Both the position numbers and the translations under genes were made by a program. This document shows, piece by piece, positions 37,301-44,667 of a stretch of 64,000 nt of DNA. How positions within the stretch are numbered: the stretch's first letter is position 1; every line of letters starts with the position of its first letter. This DNA is from Superficieibacter sp. HKU1 (lineage in GTDB: Bacteria; Pseudomonadota; Gammaproteobacteria; Enterobacterales; Enterobacteriaceae), in NCBI RefSeq assembly GCF_029319185.1, contig NZ_CP119754.1:3286001-3350000 (forward strand), in the 5' to 3' direction. The notes below the pieces were generated by a model that searched no databases, was not told where the DNA came from, and saw only the letters and a program-made list of their open reading frames with translations.

Positions 37301-39292
37301 TGAAACCGCTTTTTTCTGCCCCTGAGCGTTGGCATAGACAATATCAAACGCGGCGTTACTGTTCTCTTCGACCACCGGCTGATTGACGGTAGCATCGGTG
37401 CGATAGTCATATACCGCTTTGCTGGCGAACTGGGGACGGATACCAGGCAGCGTATCCGCAGGCCAGATCGCCTGTTCGGCACGACGGGTCACTGGGCGAC
37501 CGCCGGATTCCAGCAGGCTGGCCTGTAACAATACCTGCAACGGTGAATGCGCTTCCTGCCACTGGCTGTCGGTTGAGACCTGACCATGGCCTTTCGCATC
37601 CAGCTTCAGGTTGACTTCATCCAGGGTGCGAGAGAGGTTATCTTCGCTGACGTCGCCAAACTGGAAGCCAGGCAGTGCATTAACCGCTTCACGCAGCGGA
37701 CGCAGGAACAGTTTTCCCTGTAGCGTGTTGCTCGCCGCCGGAGCGCCATACAGGTAATAGCCAACTACGTCAAAATTAACGCTGTCGGCCGGAGCCAGCG
37801 GCGTTTTTTGCGCGGTCAGATTGAGTGCCATCCGCTCCGGCATAAAATCTTCAACGTTGAAATCCCACAGGCGCGGCTGGTTATCGCCAGTGTTCGCACG
37901 AATGTGCCACATCCCGGTTGCCGCCGTGCTTTCCAGCGGATAGGTAAAGCGATAAAGCCCATTTTCTGCTTTGCTCACTACCGTGCGGACCACCTGGCCG
38001 TCTGGCTTGACGACTTCCAGCTTAACCGGCTGGTCGGCCAGCGCTTTACCATCGCTGTCGCGCAGCAAGCCGTTAAGGATCACCGTTTCGCCTGGGCGAT
38101 AGAGATCGCGCGGGCCAAACATGAAAAATTGTTTACTAAAACCAGGGTCGCCGGCGATTTTAAACTCGGCCAGATCCAGCGCTGGCAGATTGAGGTCCAG
38201 CAAGGTGGTCTGCCCGTCTTTACGGGCCAGCAGCAGCGCCCCGGCTTTTTCACTTTGCAGCGTGGTACGACCGTGACTGTCGCTGGTGGCCTGCGCCAGC
38301 GTCTGCCCTTTTTCATTCAGCAGCATGACATCTACGCCAGACTGCAATGCGCCGTTTTCCAGGCTCTGGGTAAAGACTTCCAGCCGGTTATGATAGCGGT
38401 GGGTCGAGAGGCCGATATCACTCAGCGTAAACAGCGTGGCGGCATTGCTGTAACTGTAATGCCCGGCCTGATTCATGACCGCAATATAAACGCCCGCCTG
38501 CTGTAACGGTTTTATGTCGCCAAGCGGCAGCATCAGTTTTTCCTGGGTATTTTTGGCCGGATTGAGATCGAAACGCCCGGTATAGACCAGGTCAGCCATC
38601 TTCAGCAGCTCATCCGATTCCCAGTTTGACAGTGAACTGCGGTATTCCCACTGGCTGACGAAAGCCGCCAGCGATTCAGGCTTCACGCGGAAAAAATTGA
38701 CATCGATGTTATCAACGTTCAGCGCCATTACCGGCAGACCTTCAACCACTTTGCCCGGCAGCAGCGAGCCACGGCTGGCAAATCCGACGGACGGCTGAAT
38801 ATTGCGCGTGGTGATAGCCTTCTCAAAAGATTTGCCGAAGGTGGCTTTGTTAAGTGCGGTAACGCCCGCATCAACAGTGAGGACCAGGTTGCGGTTTGGC
38901 TCCAGATGGCGCAAACGCAGTTCTTTCAGATTCGGGGCCAGTTCCCATGCGCCATCAACCTTGCCCTCTTTTTTATCGACCAGATGGACGGTGCGGGAAA
39001 AGTCCTGCTCAGGATCGAGAGGAATAGAGAATGTCAGCACCAGCGTTGCGGCACCTTCAAGCTGGACTTCAGAAGCATCCAGCAAATTGAGCGCTTTGCC
39101 CTGACTTTGCGCCGCCAGTTTTTTAAGCTGTTCAGCATCCGGTTTTGCCGGTGGCGTTTTCGCCTGCGCTGTCGTTGAGGTCGACGCCGCTGCCGGCGTC
39201 GCCGCCTGAGTTTTATTATTATCATCGCATCCAGCAAGGCTGAAGGCGGCCACCAGCGTAAGCGTTAATGCCGTCAGGCGGAACTGTTTCAT
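34331..39292 (-). CDS. yfhM: bacterial alpha-2-macroglobulin lipoprotein YfhM
   Basis: A 1653-residue periplasmic protease trap anchored as a lipoprotein (signal with lipobox SLAGC, Cys22; the next residues DDN favour inner-membrane retention). It contains the MG domains and bait region and the thioester motif YGCLEQTTS (about residue 1187). A terpenoid-like toroid domain follows, and then the C-terminal receptor-like domain. A low-complexity A/T/K-rich linker follows the lipid site (about 30-60). It is the first gene of the yfhM-pbpC pair, with only one base between stop and the next start. It matches E. coli YfhM throughout in size and motifs. The gene is intact. Confidence 0.96.
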   Translation of the reverse strand: MKQFRLTALTLTLVAAFSLAGCDDNNKTQAATPAAASTSTTAQAKTPPAKPDAEQLKKLAAQSQGKALNLLDASEVQLEGAATLVLTFSIPLDPEQDFSRTVHLVDKKEGKVDGAWELAPNLKELRLRHLEPNRNLVLTVDAGVTALNKATFGKSFEKAITTRNIQPSVGFASRGSLLPGKVVEGLPVMALNVDNIDVNFFRVKPESLAAFVSQWEYRSSLSNWESDELLKMADLVYTGRFDLNPAKNTQEKLMLPLGDIKPLQQAGVYIAVMNQAGHYSYSNAATLFTLSDIGLSTHRYHNRLEVFTQSLENGALQSGVDVMLLNEKGQTLAQATSDSHGRTTLQSEKAGALLLARKDGQTTLLDLNLPALDLAEFKIAGDPGFSKQFFMFGPRDLYRPGETVILNGLLRDSDGKALADQPVKLEVVKPDGQVVRTVVSKAENGLYRFTYPLESTAATGMWHIRANTGDNQPRLWDFNVEDFMPERMALNLTAQKTPLAPADSVNFDVVGYYLYGAPAASNTLQGKLFLRPLREAVNALPGFQFGDVSEDNLSRTLDEVNLKLDAKGHGQVSTDSQWQEAHSPLQVLLQASLLESGGRPVTRRAEQAIWPADTLPGIRPQFASKAVYDYRTDATVNQPVVEENSNAAFDIVYANAQGQKKAVSGLQVRLIRERRDYFWNWSESEGWESQFDQKDLVEGEQSLDLAADATGKVSFPVEWGSYRLEVKAPNDTISSVRFWAGYSWQDNSDGTGAARPDRVTMKLDKAFYKPGDSIKLHIAAPAAGKGYAMVESSEGPLWWQEIDVPADGMDLTIPIDKSWNRHDLYLSTLVVRPGDKSRSATPKRAVGILHLPMGDENRRLNIALDSPDKMRPNQPLTVKVKASVKEGALPKQVNVLLSAVDSGVLNITDYVTPDPWKAFFGQKRYGADIYDIYGQVIEGQGRLASLRFGGDGDELNRGGKPPVNHVNIIAQQAQPVVLDDNGEGTVTLPVGDFNGELRVMAQAWTTEDFGSSEDKVVVAAPVIAELNMPRFIASGDASRLTLDVTNLTDKPQTLNVALKTGGLLTLEGSQPKPLKIDPGVRVTLFVPVSARDGYGEGEIDATISGLNLPGENLPPMQKQWKLGVRPAFPAQTVNLGTVLQAGESWQIPAGALQNFSPATLQGQLLLSGKPPLNLARYIRELKAYPYGCLEQTTSGLFPSLYTSAAQLKTLGIKGDSDEQRRAAIDLGISRLLQMQRADGGFALWDKDGQEEYWLTAYVMDFLVRASEQGYSVPAEAMSKGNNRLLRYLQEPGLMTIRYSDNAQASRFAAQAYAALVLARQQKAPLGALREIWDRHEQAASGLPLLQLSIALKAMGDAPRSEQALQLAMKTPRTNNHVWVADYGSVLRDDAMMLTLLKENNLLPEEQNRLLTALSEEAFGQRWLSTQETNALFLAARGLQDLPGNWQAQTSLDVQPLSADKAQVHNVTADQLSALQVTNTGSQPLWLRLDSTGYPEYAPAPSGKVLHIERHIYDTKGQTKSLSALRSGDLVLVQLEVTASQNVPDALVVDLLPAGLELENQNLANSSASLEDNATEVQALVTQMQQADIQHVEFRDDRFVAAVAVNEGQPVTLVYLARAVTPGTYQLPAPQVESMYVPQWRATGTTNGPLIVTP

Positions 39293-39418
39293 TTATTAAT
39301 CCCTGGCCGAAAAGCCGTCAATCACGGTTGACAATATTATGCGCGACTTTCAGGAATACAAAAGTCCAAATACAGGTTGTTGAATCTTTATCGCAAGATA
39401 TTTTTCGTTATTGCAGGT

Positions 39419-39458
39419 TGTTACATCACTCACACTCCCGAAAGTAACATGTTACATC
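39419..39458. promoter_or_regulatory. putative operator for the alpha-glucoside cassette
   Basis: GTAACATGTTAC at 39444-39455 is a perfect 12-base palindrome, and the half-site GTTACATC occurs twice (39419-39426 and 39451-39458). It lies about 100 bases upstream of the PTS gene, in the divergent gap with yfhM. It is a good candidate for binding by the RpiR-type regulator encoded at 43400-44173 or by another sugar regulator. No binding data exist for this reading. Confidence 0.5.
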
Positions 39459-39557
39459 GGGCGTCATTTGTTTTTAAAACAATCAGATAGATAGATTAAC
39501 CATGAGACTGCCTGCTACGGTAGTGCTATCGAGCGGTTCAATAACAGAGGGAAGCGT

Positions 39558-41102
39558 ATGAAACGAGCCGTTAACGCCCTACAAAATTTTGGCAAGTCAC
39601 TTTACGGCCCGGTACTCATCTTACCTATCGTCGGGTTGTTTATCGCCTTTGGTAACGTGCTGGGTAACGGCAATCTGGCCGAATACCTGCCTTTCCTCGG
39701 CTATCCACTGGTGCAGAGCGTCGGGCAACTTATTGCTAAATCCGCCGTGTCGGTGCTGGTCAATCTGGCACTGGTGTTTGCGGTGGGCATTCCTGTTGGC
39801 CTTGCCTTGAGGGATAAAGGCTATGCGGCGCTGATCGGGCTGGTGACGTTCGTGGTGTTTATTAACGCCATGAACGTGACGTTGCAGCTTCAGGGCGCAC
39901 TGGCTCCTGCTGAACAGATGCGCGCCGCCGGGCAAAGCATGGTGCTGGGCGTGCAGGTGCTGGAGATGGGCGTGTTTGCCGGCATCCTGACCGGCGCGCT
40001 TTCCGGTTATCTCTACAATCGCTATTCCGGGGTGCAGTTTTCCGGGGCGATGGCGATTTACTCCGGCCACTGTTTTGTCGCCATTATTATGCTGCCGGTG
40101 TCGATTGTTCTCGGCGTGGTGATGAGCGAGATCTGGCCGTTTGCCCAGCACGGGATCAGCACGCTGGCCCTGTTGATTAAAAGCTCGGGGGCCTTTGGCG
40201 TCGCCATTTACGGTTTCCTTGAACGTATTCTGGTGCCTACTGGTCTGCATCATCTGGTGTATACCCCTTTTCTGTATACCGAACTGGGCGGCACCTCGGA
40301 TGTCTGCGGGGCGATGTATCAGGGTGCGCGTAATATTTACTTCGCTGAAATGGTCTGTCCTGACGTTAAGCAATTAAGCAGCACCGTGGTCTGGGATGCA
40401 CGCGGCATCAGTAAGATGTTTGGCCTGCCCGCCGCCGCACTGGCAATGTACGTCACCGCTAAGCCTGAGCGTAAAGCGGCGGCAAAAGCGATTCTGATCC
40501 CCGCCGCCCTGACCTCAATGCTGGTGGGCGTCACGGAACCCATCGAGTTTTCCTTCCTGTTTGTCGCGCCGATGCTGTTTATGGTCCACGCCGTGCTGAC
40601 CGGTATTGGCATGATGCTGTTTTACCTGCTGGGCGTTCATGCCATCGGCGCAAACGGCATTATCGATTTCGTGCTTTACAACCTGCCGCTCGGCACGGAG
40701 AAATCCAACTGGCCGATGTATATCGTGGTGGGGCTGATTATGTCGGTGCTCTATTTCGTGGTCTTCCGCTTTCTGATCCGCCATTTCGATATGAAAACGC
40801 CGGGGCGTGAGGAAGAGGAACAGGAGACGCGCCTGTACAGCAAGCAGGATTACCAGGCGAAAGGCCAGAATGACGGACTTGGCGAAGCGATTATCGCCGG
40901 GCTGGGCGGACGCGAGAATATCGACGTCGTCGATAACTGCTACACCCGCCTGCGCGTCACGGTCAAAGACGTCGCCACCATCGACGAGCCGCGTCTGAAG
41001 GCCACCGGGGCGAAAGGCGTCATCAAACAAGGCAATAACGTTCAGGTAGTCTACGGGCTGCATGTAAAAAAAATGCGCGAGGCCGTTGAGTCGGTACTCT
41101 GA
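39558..41102 (+). CDS. PTS alpha-glucoside/maltose-type EIICB permease
   Basis: The membrane component of a phosphotransferase system of the glucose superfamily, 514 residues. Residues 1-410 form the EIIC transport domain with about ten helices (LYGPVLILPIVGLFIAFGN, SSGAFGVAIYGFLERILVPTGLHH, GVTEPIEFSFLFVAPMLF). A linker (EEEEQETRLYSKQD) leads to the EIIB domain with the phosphorylated cysteine in DNCYTRLRVTV (Cys461). There is no EIIA domain, so it should depend on EIIA-Glc (Crr). It is followed 11 bases later by a GH4 enzyme with the alpha-glucosidase signature, pointing to uptake and phosphorylation of maltose-like alpha-glucosides, as in Klebsiella aglAB. The exact substrate is inferred. 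Confidence 0.9.
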   Translation: MKRAVNALQNFGKSLYGPVLILPIVGLFIAFGNVLGNGNLAEYLPFLGYPLVQSVGQLIAKSAVSVLVNLALVFAVGIPVGLALRDKGYAALIGLVTFVVFINAMNVTLQLQGALAPAEQMRAAGQSMVLGVQVLEMGVFAGILTGALSGYLYNRYSGVQFSGAMAIYSGHCFVAIIMLPVSIVLGVVMSEIWPFAQHGISTLALLIKSSGAFGVAIYGFLERILVPTGLHHLVYTPFLYTELGGTSDVCGAMYQGARNIYFAEMVCPDVKQLSSTVVWDARGISKMFGLPAAALAMYVTAKPERKAAAKAILIPAALTSMLVGVTEPIEFSFLFVAPMLFMVHAVLTGIGMMLFYLLGVHAIGANGIIDFVLYNLPLGTEKSNWPMYIVVGLIMSVLYFVVFRFLIRHFDMKTPGREEEEQETRLYSKQDYQAKGQNDGLGEAIIAGLGGRENIDVVDNCYTRLRVTVKDVATIDEPRLKATGAKGVIKQGNNVQVVYGLHVKKMREAVESVL

Positions 41103-41113
41103 AGGAGGCAAAA

Positions 41114-42478
41114 ATGTTGAAACCCCCATTTATTTTATCCATCGCGGGCGGCGGTAGCACCTACACCCCTGGCATCGTCAAAAGTCTGATGATGCGGCTG
41201 GAGGATTTCCCGCTGGCCGAAATTCGCCTCTACGACATTGATGAAGCCCGGCAGAACACCATCGCGCCGGTGGTGGAAAAAGTCATCCGCGATCACAGTC
41301 AGTCGATTAAATTCACCGTCACCGGCGATCCACAAACCGCCTTCAGCGGCGCGCATTTTGTCTTTGCCCAGATGCGCGTCGGCCAGTACAAGATGCGCGA
41401 ACAGGATGAAAAAATTCCGCTGAAGCATGGGGTTGTAGGTCAGGAAACCTGTGGACCGGGGGGGCTGGCCTATGGGCTGCGCACTATCCTGCCGATGGTC
41501 GAACTCATCGACATGGCTGAGCGTTATGCCGATAAAAAAGCGTGGATAGTGAATTACTCCAACCCGGCGGCAATCGTTGCCGAAGGCGTGCGCCGCCTGC
41601 GGCCCAACGCCCGGGTGCTGAACATTTGCGATATGCCGGTGGCGGCAATGCGTAATATGGGCGCGCTTCTCGGCGTGGACAGGCATAAGTTGCAGGTGGA
41701 TTATTTTGGTCTCAACCACTTCGGCTGGTTCACCCGCGTGCTGGTGGATGGCGAAGATCGCCTGCCTGAACTGCGTCGCCACATCGCCCGTTTCGGGCTG
41801 TTGACCGAGGATGCAGCGCAAACCGATCCGCAGCATGCCGATCCATCGTGGGTAAAAACCTGGCGCAACATTAAGCCGATTATGGATCATTTCCCCGAGT
41901 ATCTGCCGAATCCGTATCTGCAATATTATTTGATGCCCAACGACATCGTGGAGCATCAGGATCCGAATTACACCCGCGCTAATGAAGTGATGAACGGGCG
42001 CGAGAAAAAACTGTTTGCCGCCGCCGAAGAGTACAAGCGCAGCGGGATCCTGCCGGATGCGTTTCACGTCGGCGTGCACGGGGCGTTTATCGTCGATGTC
42101 GCCTGTTCGCTGGCCTTCGATCTGCGCCAGCGCCATTTGGTGATCGTCGAGAATAAAGGCGCGATTGCCAATCTGCCCTATGATGCGATGGTTGAAGTGC
42201 CTGCCTATATTACCAGCGAAGGGCCGGAACCGGTCAGAATGGGCGCGGTGCCGCTGTTCTATCAGACGCTGCTGATGCAGCAACTTGCTTCAGAACAGCT
42301 GCTGGTGGAGGCGACGATTGAGGGAAGCTATGAGAAAGCGCTTCAGGCTTTTACGCTCAACCGTACCGTTCCGACCATGCAGCATGCAAAGGCGATCCTC
42401 GACGATATGATCGAGGCCAACCGCGATTACTGGCCACAACTGCAACAAGCCTGGCAAAATGGGGAGGCGATCAAATAA
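41114..42478 (+). CDS. GH4 6-phospho-alpha-glucosidase
   Basis: An NAD- and Mn-dependent glycosidase that splits phosphorylated alpha-glucosides delivered by the PTS, in the cytoplasm. The 454 residues show the N-terminal Rossmann motif IAGGGSTYTPGIV, the GH4 block KHGVVGQETCGPGGLAYGLRT and NYSNPAAI. The metal-binding ICDMP follows with Cys172; the CDMP form marks 6-phospho-alpha-glucosidases, as against CNVP in the beta-specific enzymes. GLNHFGWFT (His about 203) and the C-terminal oligomerisation part complete it. GAAGGAGGC upstream supports the ATG at 41114. It resembles AglB/MalH/GlvA. The cassette is PTS then GH4, with the likely regulator on the far side of sseA. Confidence 0.92.
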   Translation: MLKPPFILSIAGGGSTYTPGIVKSLMMRLEDFPLAEIRLYDIDEARQNTIAPVVEKVIRDHSQSIKFTVTGDPQTAFSGAHFVFAQMRVGQYKMREQDEKIPLKHGVVGQETCGPGGLAYGLRTILPMVELIDMAERYADKKAWIVNYSNPAAIVAEGVRRLRPNARVLNICDMPVAAMRNMGALLGVDRHKLQVDYFGLNHFGWFTRVLVDGEDRLPELRRHIARFGLLTEDAAQTDPQHADPSWVKTWRNIKPIMDHFPEYLPNPYLQYYLMPNDIVEHQDPNYTRANEVMNGREKKLFAAAEEYKRSGILPDAFHVGVHGAFIVDVACSLAFDLRQRHLVIVENKGAIANLPYDAMVEVPAYITSEGPEPVRMGAVPLFYQTLLMQQLASEQLLVEATIEGSYEKALQAFTLNRTVPTMQHAKAILDDMIEANRDYWPQLQQAWQNGEAIK

Positions 42479-42554
42479 TTTCGCCGTGGGCTTGCTTGTC
42501 GGCATGAGAAAAAACACCGACAATTCAGGGATGATGAATAAAACGGAGGCAAGC

Positions 42555-43400
42555 ATGTCCACTTCATTTTTTGTCGCGGCCGACTGGCTGACTGAACACG
42601 CTGCGGATCCTGAAATCCAGATTATCGACGCCCGCATGGCACCTCCCGGGGTGACGGATCGTGACGTAGTGGAAGAGTATCGCGCCGGGCATATCCCCGG
42701 CGCGATTTCATTTGATATTGAAGCCCTTTCCGATCATACCAGCCCCCTGCCCCATATGATGCCCCGCCCTGAAGCCTTTGCAGTTGCCATGCGCGAGCTT
42801 GGCGTAAATAAAGATAAGCATCTGGTGGTTTACGATGACGGCAACCTGTTCTCCGCGCCGCGCGCGTGGTGGATGCTGCGCACGTTTGGCGCGCAGCACG
42901 TCTCGATTCTGGCGGGCGGACTGATCGGCTGGCTGCGTGATGGTCTTCCGCTGGAGCCTGGCGTTGCCGGGTCAGGCGAAGGGGAATTCGACGTGGAATT
43001 CGACAGCGAGGCGGTAAAACGACTGACCGACGTCATGCTGGTCAGCCATGAAAAGACCGCGCAACTGGTTGACGCCCGTCCTGCCGCCCGGTTTAACGCT
43101 GAAGCGGATGAACCCCGCCCCGGCCTGCGCCGCGGTCATATTCCCGGCGCGCTTAACGTTCCGTGGAACGATCTGGTGTTCAACGGCGAGCTAAAAACCA
43201 CCGATGAACTGAGTGAGATCTTTGCTCGCCAGGGCGTTGACCTGAAAAAGCCCATCATCGCCAGCTGCGGCTCCGGCGTTACGGCGGCGGTGGTCGTACT
43301 GGCCCTGGCTACGCTTGGCGTTAATGATGTGAAGCTCTACGACGGCTCCTGGAGCGAATGGGGCGCGCGTGCCGATCTGCCAATTGAACCGACGCAGTAA
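42555..43400 (+). CDS. sseA: 3-mercaptopyruvate sulfurtransferase SseA
   Basis: A two-domain rhodanese of 281 residues that transfers sulfur from 3-mercaptopyruvate to thiols or cyanide. The N-terminal rhodanese-like domain is followed by the catalytic domain with SCGSGVTAAVV (Cys at about 238), the CGSGVT loop typical of mercaptopyruvate enzymes. The ATG at 42555 with GGAGG upstream matches the E. coli start; in-frame starts at 42459 and later lack homology. It lies between the GH4 gene and the RpiR-type regulator, and its stop codon overlaps the start of the latter (TAATG). In E. coli its usual neighbours are yfhM and ryfA/sseB, so the sugar genes have been inserted on both sides. Confidence 0.95.
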   Translation: MSTSFFVAADWLTEHAADPEIQIIDARMAPPGVTDRDVVEEYRAGHIPGAISFDIEALSDHTSPLPHMMPRPEAFAVAMRELGVNKDKHLVVYDDGNLFSAPRAWWMLRTFGAQHVSILAGGLIGWLRDGLPLEPGVAGSGEGEFDVEFDSEAVKRLTDVMLVSHEKTAQLVDARPAARFNAEADEPRPGLRRGHIPGALNVPWNDLVFNGELKTTDELSEIFARQGVDLKKPIIASCGSGVTAAVVVLALATLGVNDVKLYDGSWSEWGARADLPIEPTQ

Positions 43401-44173
43401 TGGATAACCGGCTGGCTTCCCTGCTTTCGCGCGGGGAATTATTAACCCGCGCGGAATACCGGGCTCTGGCACACCTGACGGAGCATCCTTTGCTGGTCGG
43501 TCATATCACGGTGCGGGAACTGGCAAAAAGAACCTATGTTTCTACCGCAACGATTGTACGACTGTGTCAGAAGCTGGGCTTTAGCGGCTACAGCGAATTT
43601 ATCTGGCATTGTAAGCAACTCTTGTCTGACACTCCGCATATCCGCGAGGCTTCCCCTGAAACGGTCGATCATCTGCCGGATCTGTTTGCGCGCTTTGTCG
43701 CCAATTATCAGCAGACCTTTCGCTGGGTCAGCATAGAGAAACGCCAGCGGTTCTCTGCCCTTTTGCGTGATAAAGAGAGTTTTTTTCTTTATGGCGCCGG
43801 ATTTTCTTATCTCTTTGCGGAATACCTGACCAAGAAATTACAGGTGCTGGGCAAAGCAGCGTTTATTTCCGGCCCTGGCGACAGCCGCAATATTTTTCTC
43901 AGCAACGCCGCACGCTATCAGGTGTTTATCGCCGTTTCGCGTAGCGGCGAAACCGAGCAGGTGCTGGATAAAGCGCGGATCGCCAAAAATGTCGGCATGA
44001 CGGTGGTGGCGTTCACCCGCGCCTCGGCGAATAGCCTTGCTGCGCTGGCGGATCTGCATTTCGCGCTGTACGACGAAGCAGTGCATTTCGCGGCGGAAGC
44101 GGCCGGGATCACGTCGTTTGAATCGAATTTAGTATTGCTGATTGATTTATTGCTGCTGGAGGCAACGGAGTAA
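43400..44173 (+). CDS. RpiR-family transcription regulator (HTH + SIS)
   Basis: A 257-residue regulator with an N-terminal RpiR-type helix-turn-helix (about 10-80; RTYVSTATIVRLCQKLGFSGYSEF). A SIS sugar-phosphate-binding domain follows (about 105-240; LYGAGFSYLFAEYLTKKLQ, FIAVSRSGETEQVLDKA). Such proteins usually sense phosphosugars and control nearby sugar operons, so it probably regulates the PTS/GH4 pair, perhaps through the palindrome at 39444. The ATG overlaps the sseA stop by one base, so translation should be coupled to sseA. This is unexpected for a sugar regulator, because sseA is a housekeeping gene. Confidence 0.88.
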   Translation: MDNRLASLLSRGELLTRAEYRALAHLTEHPLLVGHITVRELAKRTYVSTATIVRLCQKLGFSGYSEFIWHCKQLLSDTPHIREASPETVDHLPDLFARFVANYQQTFRWVSIEKRQRFSALLRDKESFFLYGAGFSYLFAEYLTKKLQVLGKAAFISGPGDSRNIFLSNAARYQVFIAVSRSGETEQVLDKARIAKNVGMTVVAFTRASANSLAALADLHFALYDEAVHFAAEAAGITSFESNLVLLIDLLLLEATE

Positions 44174-44191
44174 AGATGGGATCGCGCCCAT

Positions 44192-44222
44192 AAAAAAAAC
44201 CGCCTGTGCAGGCGGTTTTTTT
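44192..44222 (+). terminator. rho-independent terminator after the RpiR-type gene
   Basis: AAAAAAACCGCC-TGTGCA-GGCGGTTTTTTT, an A-run, GC stem and U-run, starts 19 bases after the regulator stop. The symmetry means it could act in both directions. Confidence 0.93.
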
Positions 44223-44422
44223 AATGCTGGTCCGGTTCGCGGCCTTTCCAGCGGGCTGTGTTGCTAAAGCAACGCAGGCACTCCCCAGTACAAGAATAGT
44301 GCTTTTTCAAAACGCTTAAGTCAAGCATTTCTATGGGGTAACCCTACTAAAATTAAGGTATCATTTACACGGCCCTCTCCGCCGCCTCGCAAGCGGGCAC
44401 TGGCTTCAGGAGAGGATGTTCC

Positions 44423-44485
44423 ATGGCCGTAAGCGCAGGTACTCCCTGGTACTTGCTGTCACGCCATTATCGCCAGTGGTGCTGA
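44423..44485 (+). CDS. possible 20-residue leader peptide inside ryfA
   Basis: The ATG at 44423 is preceded by a strong ribosome site (AGGAGAGG, 44409-44416) and encodes MAVSAGTPWYLLSRHYRQWC, then TGA. No similarity is recognised. It precedes a second frame that begins 18 bases after its stop, an arrangement like the mok/hok leader-toxin pairs. It may be a chance frame in a structured RNA. Confidence 0.3.
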   Translation: MAVSAGTPWYLLSRHYRQWC

Positions 44486-44514
44486 CGTGATGCGGTCTTT
44501 GCATGGACCGCACA

Positions 44515-44634
44515 ATGAAACGATACCTGTGTATCGTGCTTATTGTTTCCGGCACGCTGTTTGCGCACCTTAGCGAAGACGGAAATCTTTCCGGCGACGC
44601 GAATCGTGTAGCTCTCAACGTAACGGGCAGGTAA
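44515..44634 (+). CDS. possible 39-residue hydrophobic small protein inside ryfA
   Basis: The ATG at 44515 (or in-frame at 44503, four residues longer) encodes MKRYLCIVLIVSGTLFAHL followed by a polar tail ending NVTGR, then TAA. The start is a basic residue pair followed by a hydrophobic helix, like a type I toxin or a signal sequence. A perfect 7-bp stem (TGCGGTC 44491-44497 with GACCGCA 44506-44512) holds the upstream ATG in its loop and lies directly before the second ATG, so translation could be controlled by structure. It resembles Hok only in layout, not in detailed sequence. Confidence 0.35.
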   Translation: MKRYLCIVLIVSGTLFAHLSEDGNLSGDANRVALNVTGR

Positions 44635-44667
44635 GCGTGGATGCCGCCCTTTGGGGCGGCTTTCCAT

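Larger units (their letters stand above)
44345..44663 (+). ncRNA. ryfA: RyfA RNA (PAIR3 element)
   Basis: The position between sseA and sseB, the length of about 300 bases and the recalled sequence all fit the E. coli sRNA RyfA, a member of the PAIR intergenic repeats. A -10-like TATCAT at 44359-44364 lies upstream of a structured stretch, and the hairpin GCCGCC-CTTTGG-GGCGGC followed by TTT (44643-44663) closes it, next to the convergent sseB stop. The 5' end is approximate. RyfA has been linked to stress resistance and virulence in E. coli and Shigella. The RNA also contains two small open frames (listed separately). The stretch 44223-44344 upstream holds nothing else I recognise. Confidence 0.65.

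Noticed and set aside
36137..37303. 388-codon open frame opposite yfhM
   Set aside because: Antisense shadow within an intact 1653-residue gene; low-complexity His/Arg-rich product typical of reverse-frame artefacts.
41135..42283. 382-codon open frame opposite the GH4 gene
   Set aside because: Antisense shadow; the sense strand has clear GH4 motifs and a ribosome site, the antisense frame has neither.
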